A stretch of DNA of 64,000 nt. Source: Oscillatoria sp. FACHB-1407. Its GTDB lineage: Bacteria > Cyanobacteriota > Cyanobacteriia > Elainellales > Elainellaceae. Positions 1-6,789 of the stretch are shown piece by piece (position 1 is the first letter of the stretch; the number at the start of each line of letters is the position of its first letter). Made by a program: the position numbers and the translations under genes. The notes under the pieces are model-generated. The model was given only the letters and a program-made list of their open reading frames with translations, was not told the DNA's origin and ran no database searches. The stretch is taken from contig NZ_JACJSA010000024.1 in assembly GCF_014697545.1 (NCBI RefSeq), forward strand, positions 1-64,000, in the 5' to 3' direction.

Positions 1-66
1 ATTCGTGACTGGAAACCTGCTCTCAATCGCTTCGCGATTGAATTCGGCGATCGCTTTCCAACTTGA
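1..66 (+). CDS. C-terminal tail of an unidentified protein (5' end outside window)
   Basis: The first frame is open from base 1 to a TGA at 64-66 and encodes 21 residues ending in a protein-like stretch (ALNRFAIEFGDRFPT). Tails of this kind occur at the end of some transposases, but the fragment is too short to assign. It could also be a chance reading frame of intergenic DNA. Confidence 0.22.
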   Translation: MRDWKPALNRFAIEFGDRFPT

Positions 67-104
67 GTTTTTACCCTTGACACAATCTATTTGACATACC
101 CCTT

Positions 105-302
105 TTAACCAATCTCATCCAATCGATCCAGGTTGAATTTCTCAATAATTTCCTGTTGTTCTGATTCCTCTAACTACCGATCGATCGCCTCATTCACGAT
201 CGCATTTACAGATGAGTCTTTAATTCCAGCGATCGCTTTGAGCAAACGATCCTTTTCTTCTGTGATGTAAACCCTGATTTGTGGTTTAGCTGGCTTTGGC
301 AC
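105..302 (-). pseudogene. Ribbon-helix-helix-like gene interrupted by one nonsense codon
   Basis: Read from a GTG at 302, the frame begins MPKPAKPQIRVYITEEKDRL and continues through 42 codons to a TAG at 176-174. It then stays open for 22 more codons (LEESEQQEIIEK...) to a TAA at 107-105. Counted through the TAG, the gene is exactly as long as the intact neighbour at 359-556 (198 bp each). The two share the pattern R-x-Y-I-T-x3-D-R-L-L-K-x3-G and a later I-V motif, so they are tandem paralogues. The family looks like a small CopG/Arc-type DNA-binding protein, often an antitoxin; this is inferred from the beta-strand-then-helix pattern. The simplest reading is an amber mutation. A truncated 42-residue protein or readthrough cannot be excluded. 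Confidence 0.6.
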
Positions 303-358
303 GTTTTTAGCAATTATCTAAAGCAGTTCACTCATAATCCTGTTTCGGCTCTACAAAT

Positions 359-556
359 CTACTCCTCATCTTCTAAGAGCTTTCCAAGATTGTGCGTATC
401 CATCAAGTCTTTGTATTGATTCGGCAGGCTTGCTCTTAGCGTGTCCTCAACAATGCTGCTGACCGTTTGATCGCTAAGACCAGATAGCGTCTTCAACAGC
501 CTATCCAGGTTAGGCGTGATATACAGACGCAATTCTGTTTTCTTTTTCTTAGCCAT
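359..556 (-). CDS. Small ribbon-helix-helix-like protein
   Basis: This 65-residue protein starts with a lysine-rich tail (MAKKKKTELRLYITPNLDRL). A predicted short strand (LRLYIT) is followed by two helices, resembling CopG/MetJ-Arc DNA-binding proteins and many type II antitoxins. Residue pattern and length match the interrupted gene directly downstream. No recognisable toxin gene lies beside either copy, so a toxin-antitoxin role is only a possibility. It might instead be an orphan regulator or the remnant of a mobile region whose end lies at the window edge. Confidence 0.6.
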   Translation of the reverse strand: MAKKKKTELRLYITPNLDRLLKTLSGLSDQTVSSIVEDTLRASLPNQYKDLMDTHNLGKLLEDEE

Positions 557-735
557 CGATATTCTTAACGCTTACCAAACCGTTGCGACTCAATAATCGT
601 AACGAGGTTTAAGGGTCATTCTTTATTTTTGGATTTTCTACATTGCTCGAATTGCCGAAATATCTTATATTGAGTTCACATTCAAACGTCCAGAAGCTTG
701 ATGGAATCTGGGCTACCTTTTTATGGAGTTACCCG

Positions 736-888
736 ATGACTACTCTGACCGATGATGAAATTGCCCTGATCAAATCCCTTCTAATCGCCCTGCGAGGCAT
801 TAAGACCCAAGACTTGGATAAAGCTCTCGCCATTCTCAGCAAAGAGAACCGCCTCAAACCCTTAGCGAGACGCGAAGATGAGGAGTAA
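736..888 (+). CDS. Small hypothetical protein (50 aa)
   Basis: The ATG at 736 (MTTLTDDEIALIKSLLIALR) has a GGAG at 725-728 as a plausible ribosome binding site. An upstream start at 643 is a TTG without such a site. The product is helical and charged, ends in RREDEE and has no motif I recognise. It lies just before the TIGR03643 gene on the same strand, about 100 bp apart. It is probably real given its ribosome binding site and amino-acid composition, but its function is unknown. Confidence 0.45.
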   Translation: MTTLTDDEIALIKSLLIALRGIKTQDLDKALAILSKENRLKPLARREDEE

Positions 889-988
889 AAAGCCTGTGAA
901 ACAAGTCCTGGTTGGGGCGATCGCGTAGACAACTGCTTTAGAATACGAATATGTAAAGATTTATTGCAGTATCTTTAACGAAGTAGCT

Positions 989-1246
989 ATGGACTTGCCA
1001 GAACTGGATACTCAAACGATTGATCGTGTGATTGAAATGGCATGGGAAGACCGCACCCCGTTTGAGGCGATCGCCCTTCAGTACGGGCTACAAGAAAAAC
1101 AGGTGATAGCTCTAATGCGGCGAGAGATGCAACCATCCAGTTTCAAAATGTGGCGTAAGCGAGTCACTGGACGCAAGACAAAGCACCTGAAACAGCGTGA
1201 CTTTTTAGCCGGACGCTTTCGCTCACAGAATCAAAAAGGGTCTTAA
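989..1246 (+). CDS. TIGR03643/DUF2805 family protein
   Basis: This 85-residue protein has a helix-turn-helix-like N-terminal half (IDRVIEMAWEDRTPFEAIAL, then YGL.E.QVIALMR). A basic C-terminal half follows, with FKMWRKRVTGRKTKH. This pattern identifies the TIGR03643 family, widespread in cyanobacteria and other bacteria and of unknown biochemical role. The helix-turn-helix resemblance and basic tail suggest nucleic-acid binding (inference). The length is normal for the family and the ATG start fits. Confidence 0.8.
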   Translation: MDLPELDTQTIDRVIEMAWEDRTPFEAIALQYGLQEKQVIALMRREMQPSSFKMWRKRVTGRKTKHLKQRDFLAGRFRSQNQKGS

Positions 1247-1326
1247 TCAGGATTGCTCAAATCTCACGTTTTGAGGCAATGAGGCAAAATCATAAATACA
1301 CCCTGACTAACGCTTGATTGAACCCT

Positions 1327-2142
1327 ATGTCTGTTGAAACTTGTTCTATTCCTGTTGCTCTGACGATCGCTGGCTCCGATAGCGGTGGCGGTGCCGGAAT
1401 TCAGGCTGACTTACGCACCTTTTCCTTTCACAAAGTGCACGGCACCAGTGCGCTCACCTGCATCACCGCTCAGAACACATTGGGGGTAACGCGAGTTGAT
1501 GCCCTGCCACCGGAATCGGTTGTGGCTCAGATCGAAGCTGTGGTCAGCGATATTGGCGTGCAAGCCACCAAAACAGGCATGTTGTTGAATCAGGAAATTA
1601 TTGTAGCGGTAGCGCAACAAGCAAAGACTCTCGATTTAGGGCAATTGGTAGTTGATCCGGTGATGGTGTCCCGTACGGGAGCCCAACTCATTGCCGACGA
1701 AGCGATCGCCACCCTACGAAGTGACCTGATTCCTCTAGCCACCTTACTCACCCCGAACCGCTATGAGGCACAGATGCTCAGTGGCTTAGAGATTACAACA
1801 TTGGCAGAGATGCAAACTGCGGCTCAAAAGATTTACTCGCTTGGGGCAACCGCTGTGTTAGTCAAAGGCGGTGGCATGGGCGGCGAATTGCGCGGAGTGG
1901 ATGTGTTTTTTGATGGCGATCGCTTAGAAACCCTGCAAACCGAAACGGTAGATACCACTGACACGCATGGTACGGGATGTACCCTATCAGCGGCGATCGC
2001 CGCAAATCTCGCCCAGGGACAAGACCTGTTGACTGCCGTGAAGAATGGCAAACAGTACGTCACCACCGCTCTCAAATACGCTCTCCGCATCGGCAAAGGA
2101 CAGGGGCCAGTCGGGCATTTCTTTCCGTTATTGGGGGAGTAG
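1327..2142 (+). CDS. thiD: Hydroxymethylpyrimidine/phosphomethylpyrimidine kinase
   Basis: ThiD phosphorylates 4-amino-5-hydroxymethyl-2-methylpyrimidine twice to give the pyrophosphate used in thiamine synthesis. The N-terminus has the ribokinase-like signature TIAGSDSGGGAGIQADLRTF. It is followed by the VVDPVMVSRTG segment, TPNRYEAQML, VLVKGGG, and the C-terminal anion hole and catalytic base segment DTHGTGCTLSAAIAA. The protein has 271 residues, normal for ThiD. I chose the ATG at 1327 over an upstream in-frame TTG at 1318. No other thi gene is nearby, so it appears to be a single-gene unit. It ends directly at a block of tandem repeats. Confidence 0.95.
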   Translation: MSVETCSIPVALTIAGSDSGGGAGIQADLRTFSFHKVHGTSALTCITAQNTLGVTRVDALPPESVVAQIEAVVSDIGVQATKTGMLLNQEIIVAVAQQAKTLDLGQLVVDPVMVSRTGAQLIADEAIATLRSDLIPLATLLTPNRYEAQMLSGLEITTLAEMQTAAQKIYSLGATAVLVKGGGMGGELRGVDVFFDGDRLETLQTETVDTTDTHGTGCTLSAAIAANLAQGQDLLTAVKNGKQYVTTALKYALRIGKGQGPVGHFFPLLGE

Positions 2143-2290
2143 GGAATAGTGAGTGGGGAGTAGGGAATGGTGAGTGGGGAGTGGGCAGAAGGATTAAACT
2201 AATGACTATGGGCAAATGACCACTGACCATTGACCATTGACTATTGACGAATGACCGACCACTGACCACTGACGAATCATCCATCCCCGT
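2143..2290. repeat. Short tandem repeats (GGGGAGT and TGACCA types)
   Basis: Just after thiD there are imperfect units of GTGAGTGGGGAGTAGGGAATG (about 2143-2190). A run of TGACCATTGACCACTGAC-type heptamer variants follows (about 2216-2275). Such degenerate heptameric repeats are typical of filamentous cyanobacterial intergenic DNA. Confidence 0.8.
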
Positions 2291-2316
2291 TTCTCCCCAC
2301 TCCTCACCGTGCTGTC

Positions 2317-2814
2317 ATGAAAAACCTAAATCGCAGCAGAAACCAAGTCTCGCCACAACAGGTTGAGTATTTCAATCAGGGGCGGATACTTCAAGAGAAT
2401 GAGGATCTGCGAAAACAGGTTGACCACGCATGGCAACAGTTTGAAGCGGTAAATGCTCAGGGTGAAGAGTTGCAAAAAGCGGTTGAGGAAGCCACCGCGA
2501 TCGCCCACCGAGAGCAACAGGAAAAGCAGACCTTGATGCAAAGACTTCAGGATGCGATCGCCTCTCGCAACTCGATGCGCGGCAGGTTGGGCAACATGAC
2601 CGCTCAACGTAACAAGATGTTTCAGGCATTGAAAACCAATATCGATCGCCTCACTGAGGCTCACCAGCGAATCAGCCAATTGCAACAGGAATATGACAGC
2701 GACATGGCAGAATTTGCCAGGGTTTATCGGGAGATCACTCCAGAACAGCGACGGGCACTCCCTCCCAAGTTAAGACGACTATTAGAACAAGTCGCCCGCG
2801 ATTATCGAGAATAA
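2317..2814 (+). CDS. Coiled-coil hypothetical protein (165 aa)
   Basis: The whole 165-residue sequence is rich in Q, E, R and K with heptad-like leucine/alanine spacing (for example QVDHAWQQFEAVNAQGEELQ, and later HQRISQLQQEYDSDMAEFAR). It is therefore predicted to be almost entirely alpha-helical coiled coil. There is no signal peptide or membrane segment. It lies 19 bp upstream of another helical gene (2834-3376), suggesting co-transcription. No enzymatic motif is visible; a structural or scaffold role is conceivable but unproven. Confidence 0.65.
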   Translation: MKNLNRSRNQVSPQQVEYFNQGRILQENEDLRKQVDHAWQQFEAVNAQGEELQKAVEEATAIAHREQQEKQTLMQRLQDAIASRNSMRGRLGNMTAQRNKMFQALKTNIDRLTEAHQRISQLQQEYDSDMAEFARVYREITPEQRRALPPKLRRLLEQVARDYRE

Positions 2815-2833
2815 CGTCATTGAGAACAGAGCC

Positions 2834-3376
2834 ATGAGAAGCCGAGCCGAACGTAATCAAGACTTTGAAGCCATTAAAGCAGACCTGTTTGATGCTGGAG
2901 TCGCTGCCCTGCAAGCCGCTCAAGCTGGCGAACAACTGTTTGACCGCTCAATCGAGGCGATCGCTGAAGCCATGGACATTCCCCAAGGGGGCACTGAAAC
3001 TTCTAACAAACCTGTGCTCACGGAAGTCAATTTGGTTTACGAGATTGTATTGGCTGAGAAACAAGATGCAGAGGCGATCGGCAACTATGATGCCTATGTC
3101 ACCGCTAGCCGCAAACTGCAAACCCTGGAAGACCTAGACGTTGAGCGACTAGAGCGGGAAGCCCGCAAACTCGAAGCTCAACTCCGCATCGCCAACGCTC
3201 AGCGTCAGTTAACCCAGCTCTCTCAATCACCTTCGCAATCCTCGGCTGAACCCTCCTCATCCCCCTGGACAGAAAGCCGACTGAAGCGAGAATTTAAGAC
3301 GCTAGAAGCCGTTCGCAGTGGCTTGGGCATCGAAGCTCGCACCTGGAAAAAAGCCGTGGAAGAAGCAAATCAGTAG
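2834..3376 (+). CDS. Helical hypothetical protein (180 aa)
   Basis: The 180-residue product is mostly helical and alanine/glutamate-rich. Residues about 100-130 form a coiled coil (LEDLDVERLEREARKLEAQL), followed by a Ser/Pro-rich linker (SQSPSQSSAEPSSSPW) and a C-terminal helical segment (LKTLEAVRSGLGIEARTW-like). It starts 19 bp after the preceding coiled-coil gene, so the pair is likely an operon and the products may interact (inference). I do not recognise the family. Confidence 0.65.
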   Translation: MRSRAERNQDFEAIKADLFDAGVAALQAAQAGEQLFDRSIEAIAEAMDIPQGGTETSNKPVLTEVNLVYEIVLAEKQDAEAIGNYDAYVTASRKLQTLEDLDVERLEREARKLEAQLRIANAQRQLTQLSQSPSQSSAEPSSSPWTESRLKREFKTLEAVRSGLGIEARTWKKAVEEANQ

Positions 3377-3649
3377 AAGAAATAGCAGGTGTTGCTAATC
3401 CAATATGCAAATTTCGTAGGGACGTTTCGCGAAATGCCCGTACAGCGGTGATTAGTATTTGAGAATCATACCTGCATTCAGCAACGCCAGATAACAAATG
3501 GGTTTGATAGAAGTGCGGCTAGACTGAGCGATCGCCCAATATCTCAGTTCAAGGTGAGTAAACAGAAATAGCAACTGCATAAAAGATTAGACCTAAACAT
3601 ATTGACATTGAACAGCCAATAATAAAATTGTCAGTCTATTTAGCCAATT
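3377..3649. other. Gene-free stretch with a dispersed repeat copy
   Basis: Bases about 3395-3487 match, with changes, the sequence at 22808-22900. Their centre is the palindrome at 3416-3443 (core TTTCGCGAAA), a degenerate copy of the element also found near 18035, 22830 and 42913. The remaining bases up to 3649 are AT-rich and hold nothing else I recognise. Confidence 0.7.
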
Positions 3650-3720
3650 TTGGATACTAGACAAAAATTTTCCGCATATCTGCCCGATTCCAATATTAGA
3701 CAAAAACTTTCAATTTACCA
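3642..3720. repeat. Imperfect 37-bp direct repeat upstream of the HEPN-like gene
   Basis: Two successive segments share the pattern ATT-(TT/CC)-x-ATAxTAGACAAAAA, then C-TTT-C. They begin about 3647 and 3686. They precede the preferred start of the following gene and could be part of its control region, or of its N-terminus if translation begins at the TTG at 3650. Confidence 0.4.
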
Positions 3721-3754
3721 GATGCCAAATTGCTATATAAAACAGGCGAACCAT

Positions 3755-4468
3755 ATGGAGAATCGGCTTATAAAGGTTAAAGAATATACACAAGCTGCAT
3801 TGGATACTTTACTGATTACAAAGAGTCAGTTTGCTCTTTTAGAGCCACTGATGAAAAGCGAAGCTCTTGCAAATCGTTTTAATGCAGGTTTAAGAGTTCA
3901 GGCAAGAAATATAATGATTAGCACTTTATATGTGAATTGTTCACTTAGTTTGCTGGCGATATCATTAGATTCAGATAAAAGAGCTGCATCGATTTGCAAC
4001 ATTCTTCGTATGCTAGAAGCTCAAGATCTTGGGTGTTTCTTACGCGATAAGTTTTCCAAAACTCGTACCATTTATGATCTTTCAGATATTTGCGAAAGCG
4101 AGAGAGAACAGTTGGCGAGGAGATTGGAGAAGCAAGAAAGTTCGATTCTTAAACAAAATTTTGATGAGATATATGAGCATGTGAAAAAAAGGTTTAACGA
4201 GCTTAAGGATGGAGATGTCTGCCAACGATTGAAAGATGTTCGCGATAAAGTTCATGCTCACAAAGAAATGGTCTTGGATCAAGGTTACCCTCGCTTACGC
4301 ACATTGGAAGAATTTGGAGTTAAAGTTGGTGATTTGAGAATATTTGTGGATGCAGTTGAGGAACTCCTAATTAAGTTAGGGATAATCATAAACGAGTCAA
4401 GTACTTCACTACACATCATGGACAAGCAAAATAAGATTATGGCAGAGGAGTTTTGGGAATTAGGCTAA
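3755..4468 (+). CDS. HEPN/AbiU2-like protein
   Basis: The product is an all-helical protein of about 238 residues from the ATG at 3755 (MENRLIKVKEYTQAALDTLL). A second possible start is the ATG at 3722, and the frame is open back to a TTG at 3650. The C-terminal half contains the segment RDKVHAHKEMVL, a Arg-x4-6-His arrangement typical of HEPN-type RNase folds and of AbiU2-like abortive-infection proteins. Upstream helices (LRVQARNIMISTLYVNCSLSLL) fit the same fold. Codon use is AT-richer than in flanking housekeeping genes, consistent with transfer. It is followed 112 bp downstream by an HNH nuclease gene, suggesting a small defence-type cluster. The family call rests on motif resemblance and is tentative. 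Confidence 0.5.
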   Translation: MENRLIKVKEYTQAALDTLLITKSQFALLEPLMKSEALANRFNAGLRVQARNIMISTLYVNCSLSLLAISLDSDKRAASICNILRMLEAQDLGCFLRDKFSKTRTIYDLSDICESEREQLARRLEKQESSILKQNFDEIYEHVKKRFNELKDGDVCQRLKDVRDKVHAHKEMVLDQGYPRLRTLEEFGVKVGDLRIFVDAVEELLIKLGIIINESSTSLHIMDKQNKIMAEEFWELG

Positions 4469-4580
4469 ATATTACATTGGAGCAGCAAACAAAACGCTCC
4501 TGTCCTGACTCTAAGGTTATCTATCACTGCTTAACTTCGTTATTAAAGGTTTTCTACTAATTAGCTGTGAGGAAATGTAG

Positions 4581-5516
4581 ATGACAGAAGTCGAAGAGCC
4601 TAGAGGGATTACCTTTATTAAAGATGCCCTTGCTGAAAGGTTGGGACGACCAGCAGCAACTCGCGTAGCTAAGAGCAACTCATCAGAATGGTACATTTTT
4701 GACCCATGCTTTTCTGTAATTCAGCGGGGTGTTGGAAGTGCCATTCGGGGATATAGATCGGGAATTCAAGTTCACAATGAGGAGATTTCCTTCTTCAACG
4801 TTCACTCTCGTACTCCTGCAAAACTATTGCGTACTAACCTAAAACAACGTCCTGAAGCTCTTATAAATGCCGCAGAGGGTTGCCTGCACTTAAGGGACTA
4901 CCATTATCTGCATTATTCTTCTCGGAAGGTTTGTCGTCAAACTGGAGCAAAGAAATGGGTAGACACTGTCAGAATTATTGAATCCCCAACTTGGAAAGAT
5001 TTCAAGAGGGAACTTGAAGCAGACCTGAGCGGCATTGCTAACGATTTATTTCCTGAACTTCCGAGCGCAGGAAAGGTGGGTACAGGTGAGTCCATTAGGG
5101 GAAGCGACTTTTGTCTTCTTTTGGCTAACTACCATCAAATTGAGTTTGCTAGGACTGACGAAATAGCAGCGCAGCGAGCTGCTGAAGTTATTGATGCCGC
5201 CTGGCATCTCTTCTCGTGTCTTTATCCGTGGGAGTCACCCAAGAAACGCGATGCATCCCTTCGACGTGCAATGCTCTCCAATCCAGGATTATGCAACTGT
5301 GAATATAGCCAAATTGTTGGTGCTCCAACGTCGGACTGCGACGGCTCAGCCGTTGAAGCGGCTCACATCATTCCTTATGCACGAGGTGGCAGCGATCGAT
5401 CTTGGAATGGAATTTGGTTATGTGCCAAGCATCATCGCATGACAGAAGGAAGACTGGTAGGGTGCCGTGATCACTCAAATCTGTCAGTAGTGCGAGTTAG
5501 ATTTCTTGTTCATTAA
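4581..5516 (+). CDS. HNH endonuclease with an uncharacterised N-terminal region
   Basis: The C-terminal region (about residues 235-295) carries the HNH signature. It has paired cysteines (LCNCEYSQIV and SDCDG), then VEAAHIIPYARGGSDRSWNG, then WLCAKHHRMTEGRLVG. These are the two catalytic or metal-binding His positions and the central Asn of the beta-beta-alpha-metal fold. The first 230 residues resemble no domain I know and may recognise target or ligand. The start at 4581 has TGAGGA at 4568-4573. Its last 33 bp overlap, on the opposite strand, the tail of the frameshifted PIN gene. Such HNH proteins occur in restriction or defence loci, and its neighbour is HEPN-like. A defence role is an inference. 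Confidence 0.75.
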   Translation: MTEVEEPRGITFIKDALAERLGRPAATRVAKSNSSEWYIFDPCFSVIQRGVGSAIRGYRSGIQVHNEEISFFNVHSRTPAKLLRTNLKQRPEALINAAEGCLHLRDYHYLHYSSRKVCRQTGAKKWVDTVRIIESPTWKDFKRELEADLSGIANDLFPELPSAGKVGTGESIRGSDFCLLLANYHQIEFARTDEIAAQRAAEVIDAAWHLFSCLYPWESPKKRDASLRRAMLSNPGLCNCEYSQIVGAPTSDCDGSAVEAAHIIPYARGGSDRSWNGIWLCAKHHRMTEGRLVGCRDHSNLSVVRVRFLVH

Positions 5517-5986
5517 AATGGCCTCTAACAATTCTGGTGCAATCCGGAATCCAGCTTTGTTTATCAACTCATCGATAACAGGTTGTAAAGATTCAATCTC
5601 ACCTATCTGTTTGGCGCGCAGTAAGACTCCCAGAACTCCCGTTACTTTCAGACCTAGAGATTTAGCAACTTTCTACCTTCACGTTCATCTAGAAGTATCC
5701 AGTTTGCCGTAAGTTCAACACCAAGAGCGATCGCCTCAGCCTCTCCTCGATCGAGTGTTTGCTTCAACAGTTTGGCAAGCGGTTCATTACTTACCGCTTG
5801 AGCTTGAATCCATCCAGATGCGATTGCTCCACGAATTACTTGAGAGCCAGGTCGTTCTTCATCAATTTTCAATTCATCTAATACTGCATTAGGAATCCGA
5901 ATTTCGCCGAATTGCCGACGCAGGAGTTCAAGCTGATCTACAATTGCCAAATTGAGAATTGGTGAAGTGTTACTCACTACGGGCAT
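5484..5986 (-). pseudogene. DUF3368/PIN-family toxin with a -1 frameshift
   Basis: The frame from 5986 begins MPVVSNTSPILNLAIVDQLE, with the conserved SNTSPI motif of DUF3368 PIN-like nucleases. It runs to DEREGRKLLNL and a stop at 5654. Shifting one base after the lysine codon near 5665 restores the family's expected tail (VAKSLGLKVTGVLGVLLRAK, then IGEIESLQPVIDELINKAGF) to a TGA at 5484. The restored length, about 167 residues, is normal for the family. One base, probably an A in an A run, is therefore missing. Either the toxin is inactivated or the assembly has an error. The upstream UPF0175 gene overlaps its start by 17 bp, as expected for an antitoxin-toxin pair. Confidence 0.82.
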
Positions 5987-6224
5987 AGCTTAAGTCATCA
6001 TCCAATTCTTCAAAACCATAATGCCGCAACACACCACGACGAGAGAGCAACTGCCCAAATTCGTATTTATCCATCTCAGCGAGTTCCCGTGCTTTGCCTA
6101 AGGAGAGAATGTCCTGTGCATAAAGAGCAACGGCAAGTTCCCTGCGTAATTCCTGCTCAATCCGCTGCTCAGGTAGGCGCAGGGCTTGAACTATGGAGTC
6201 GGAGATCGAGATCTGTAGTCCCAT
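5970..6224 (-). CDS. UPF0175 family antitoxin
   Basis: The 84-residue product from the ATG at 6224 (MGLQISISDSIVQALRLPEQ) continues with ELRRELAVALYAQDILSLGK, then ARELAEMDKYEFGQLLSRRG. This is the classic UPF0175 pattern. These proteins are usually encoded directly before DUF3368 PIN-domain proteins and act as their antitoxins or transcriptional autoregulators. Here the last codons overlap the start of the DUF3368 gene, implying translational coupling. Longer in-frame starts up to 6329 exist, but the MGLQ start fits the family length. Since the toxin frame is broken, this may be an orphan antitoxin. Confidence 0.85.
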   Translation of the reverse strand: MGLQISISDSIVQALRLPEQRIEQELRRELAVALYAQDILSLGKARELAEMDKYEFGQLLSRRGVLRHYGFEELDDDLSYARSE

Positions 6225-6789
6225 CTTCACTTCAAGCCGTAACGGTTTATTTATACCTATCATGGTACACTCAGCGACCAAAGTTGAGAGCTTAACGCGG
6301 TTTAGCAACTCTGTACACCCAGATGCCAAGAGTTGGAGTTACACCTTGTAAATTGTTGGCAGGATACTGATGTTGAGCGATCGCCTCTAGAATAAACTTC
6401 CTTCGTCAACCAAACGCCTCTCTAGCACCTCACTTCACCTGCTTGGGCGATCGCTAGCTAATCCTTGCATATCATTAACCATGCTTCACTAAATCTAGGG
6501 TTCATTAAGCTGAACCAGTACTTCTTGCTCAACAGTCCTAGAAGGGAGAATATCTAGAACATCTTGATCTGCAAGTTCGATAATCTCTACGTGGCATCGC
6601 CTTATCTGTTCAACAATTGCAGGTTGCCATTGACGAAATTTGATATCAAGTCCTTGAATCAGGGCATCGATAGCAAGTCACAACAAATACTACTTTTTAT
6701 CCTAATCTCCATAATAGGGAGATGGGTGACAGGAACTGCTTCACTCCTGCATTCCCCACTCCCTACTTCCGATTCCCCACTCCCTTCAG
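6225..6789. other. Spacer with decayed coding sequence and tandem repeats
   Basis: Between the antitoxin and metH the minus strand holds an open but startless frame (6495-6677, listed separately). The 6400-6490 stretch looks like broken continuations of coding sequence with stops in every frame. Bases about 6750-6785 are a short run of CCCCACTCCC-type repeats. No complete gene is visible. Confidence 0.5.
6495..6677 (-). pseudogene. Remnant of a small conserved-looking protein lacking a start
   Basis: Directly after a TGA at 6680-6678 the minus strand is open for 60 codons (LAIDALIQGLDIKFRQWQPA, later ADQDVLDILPSRTVEQEVL, ending QLNEP). The composition is strongly protein-like, but no ATG, GTG or TTG lies at the head of the frame. 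The upstream TGA or a lost start has probably inactivated it. The family is not recognised. It adjoins the toxin-antitoxin remnants, so it may belong to the same decaying accessory patch. Confidence 0.5.

Noticed and set aside
1-6789. Complete insertion sequence or integrated element at the left end
   Set aside because: Accessory genes and decayed frames are present, but I see no intact transposase or integrase, no terminal inverted repeats and no attachment-site duplication.
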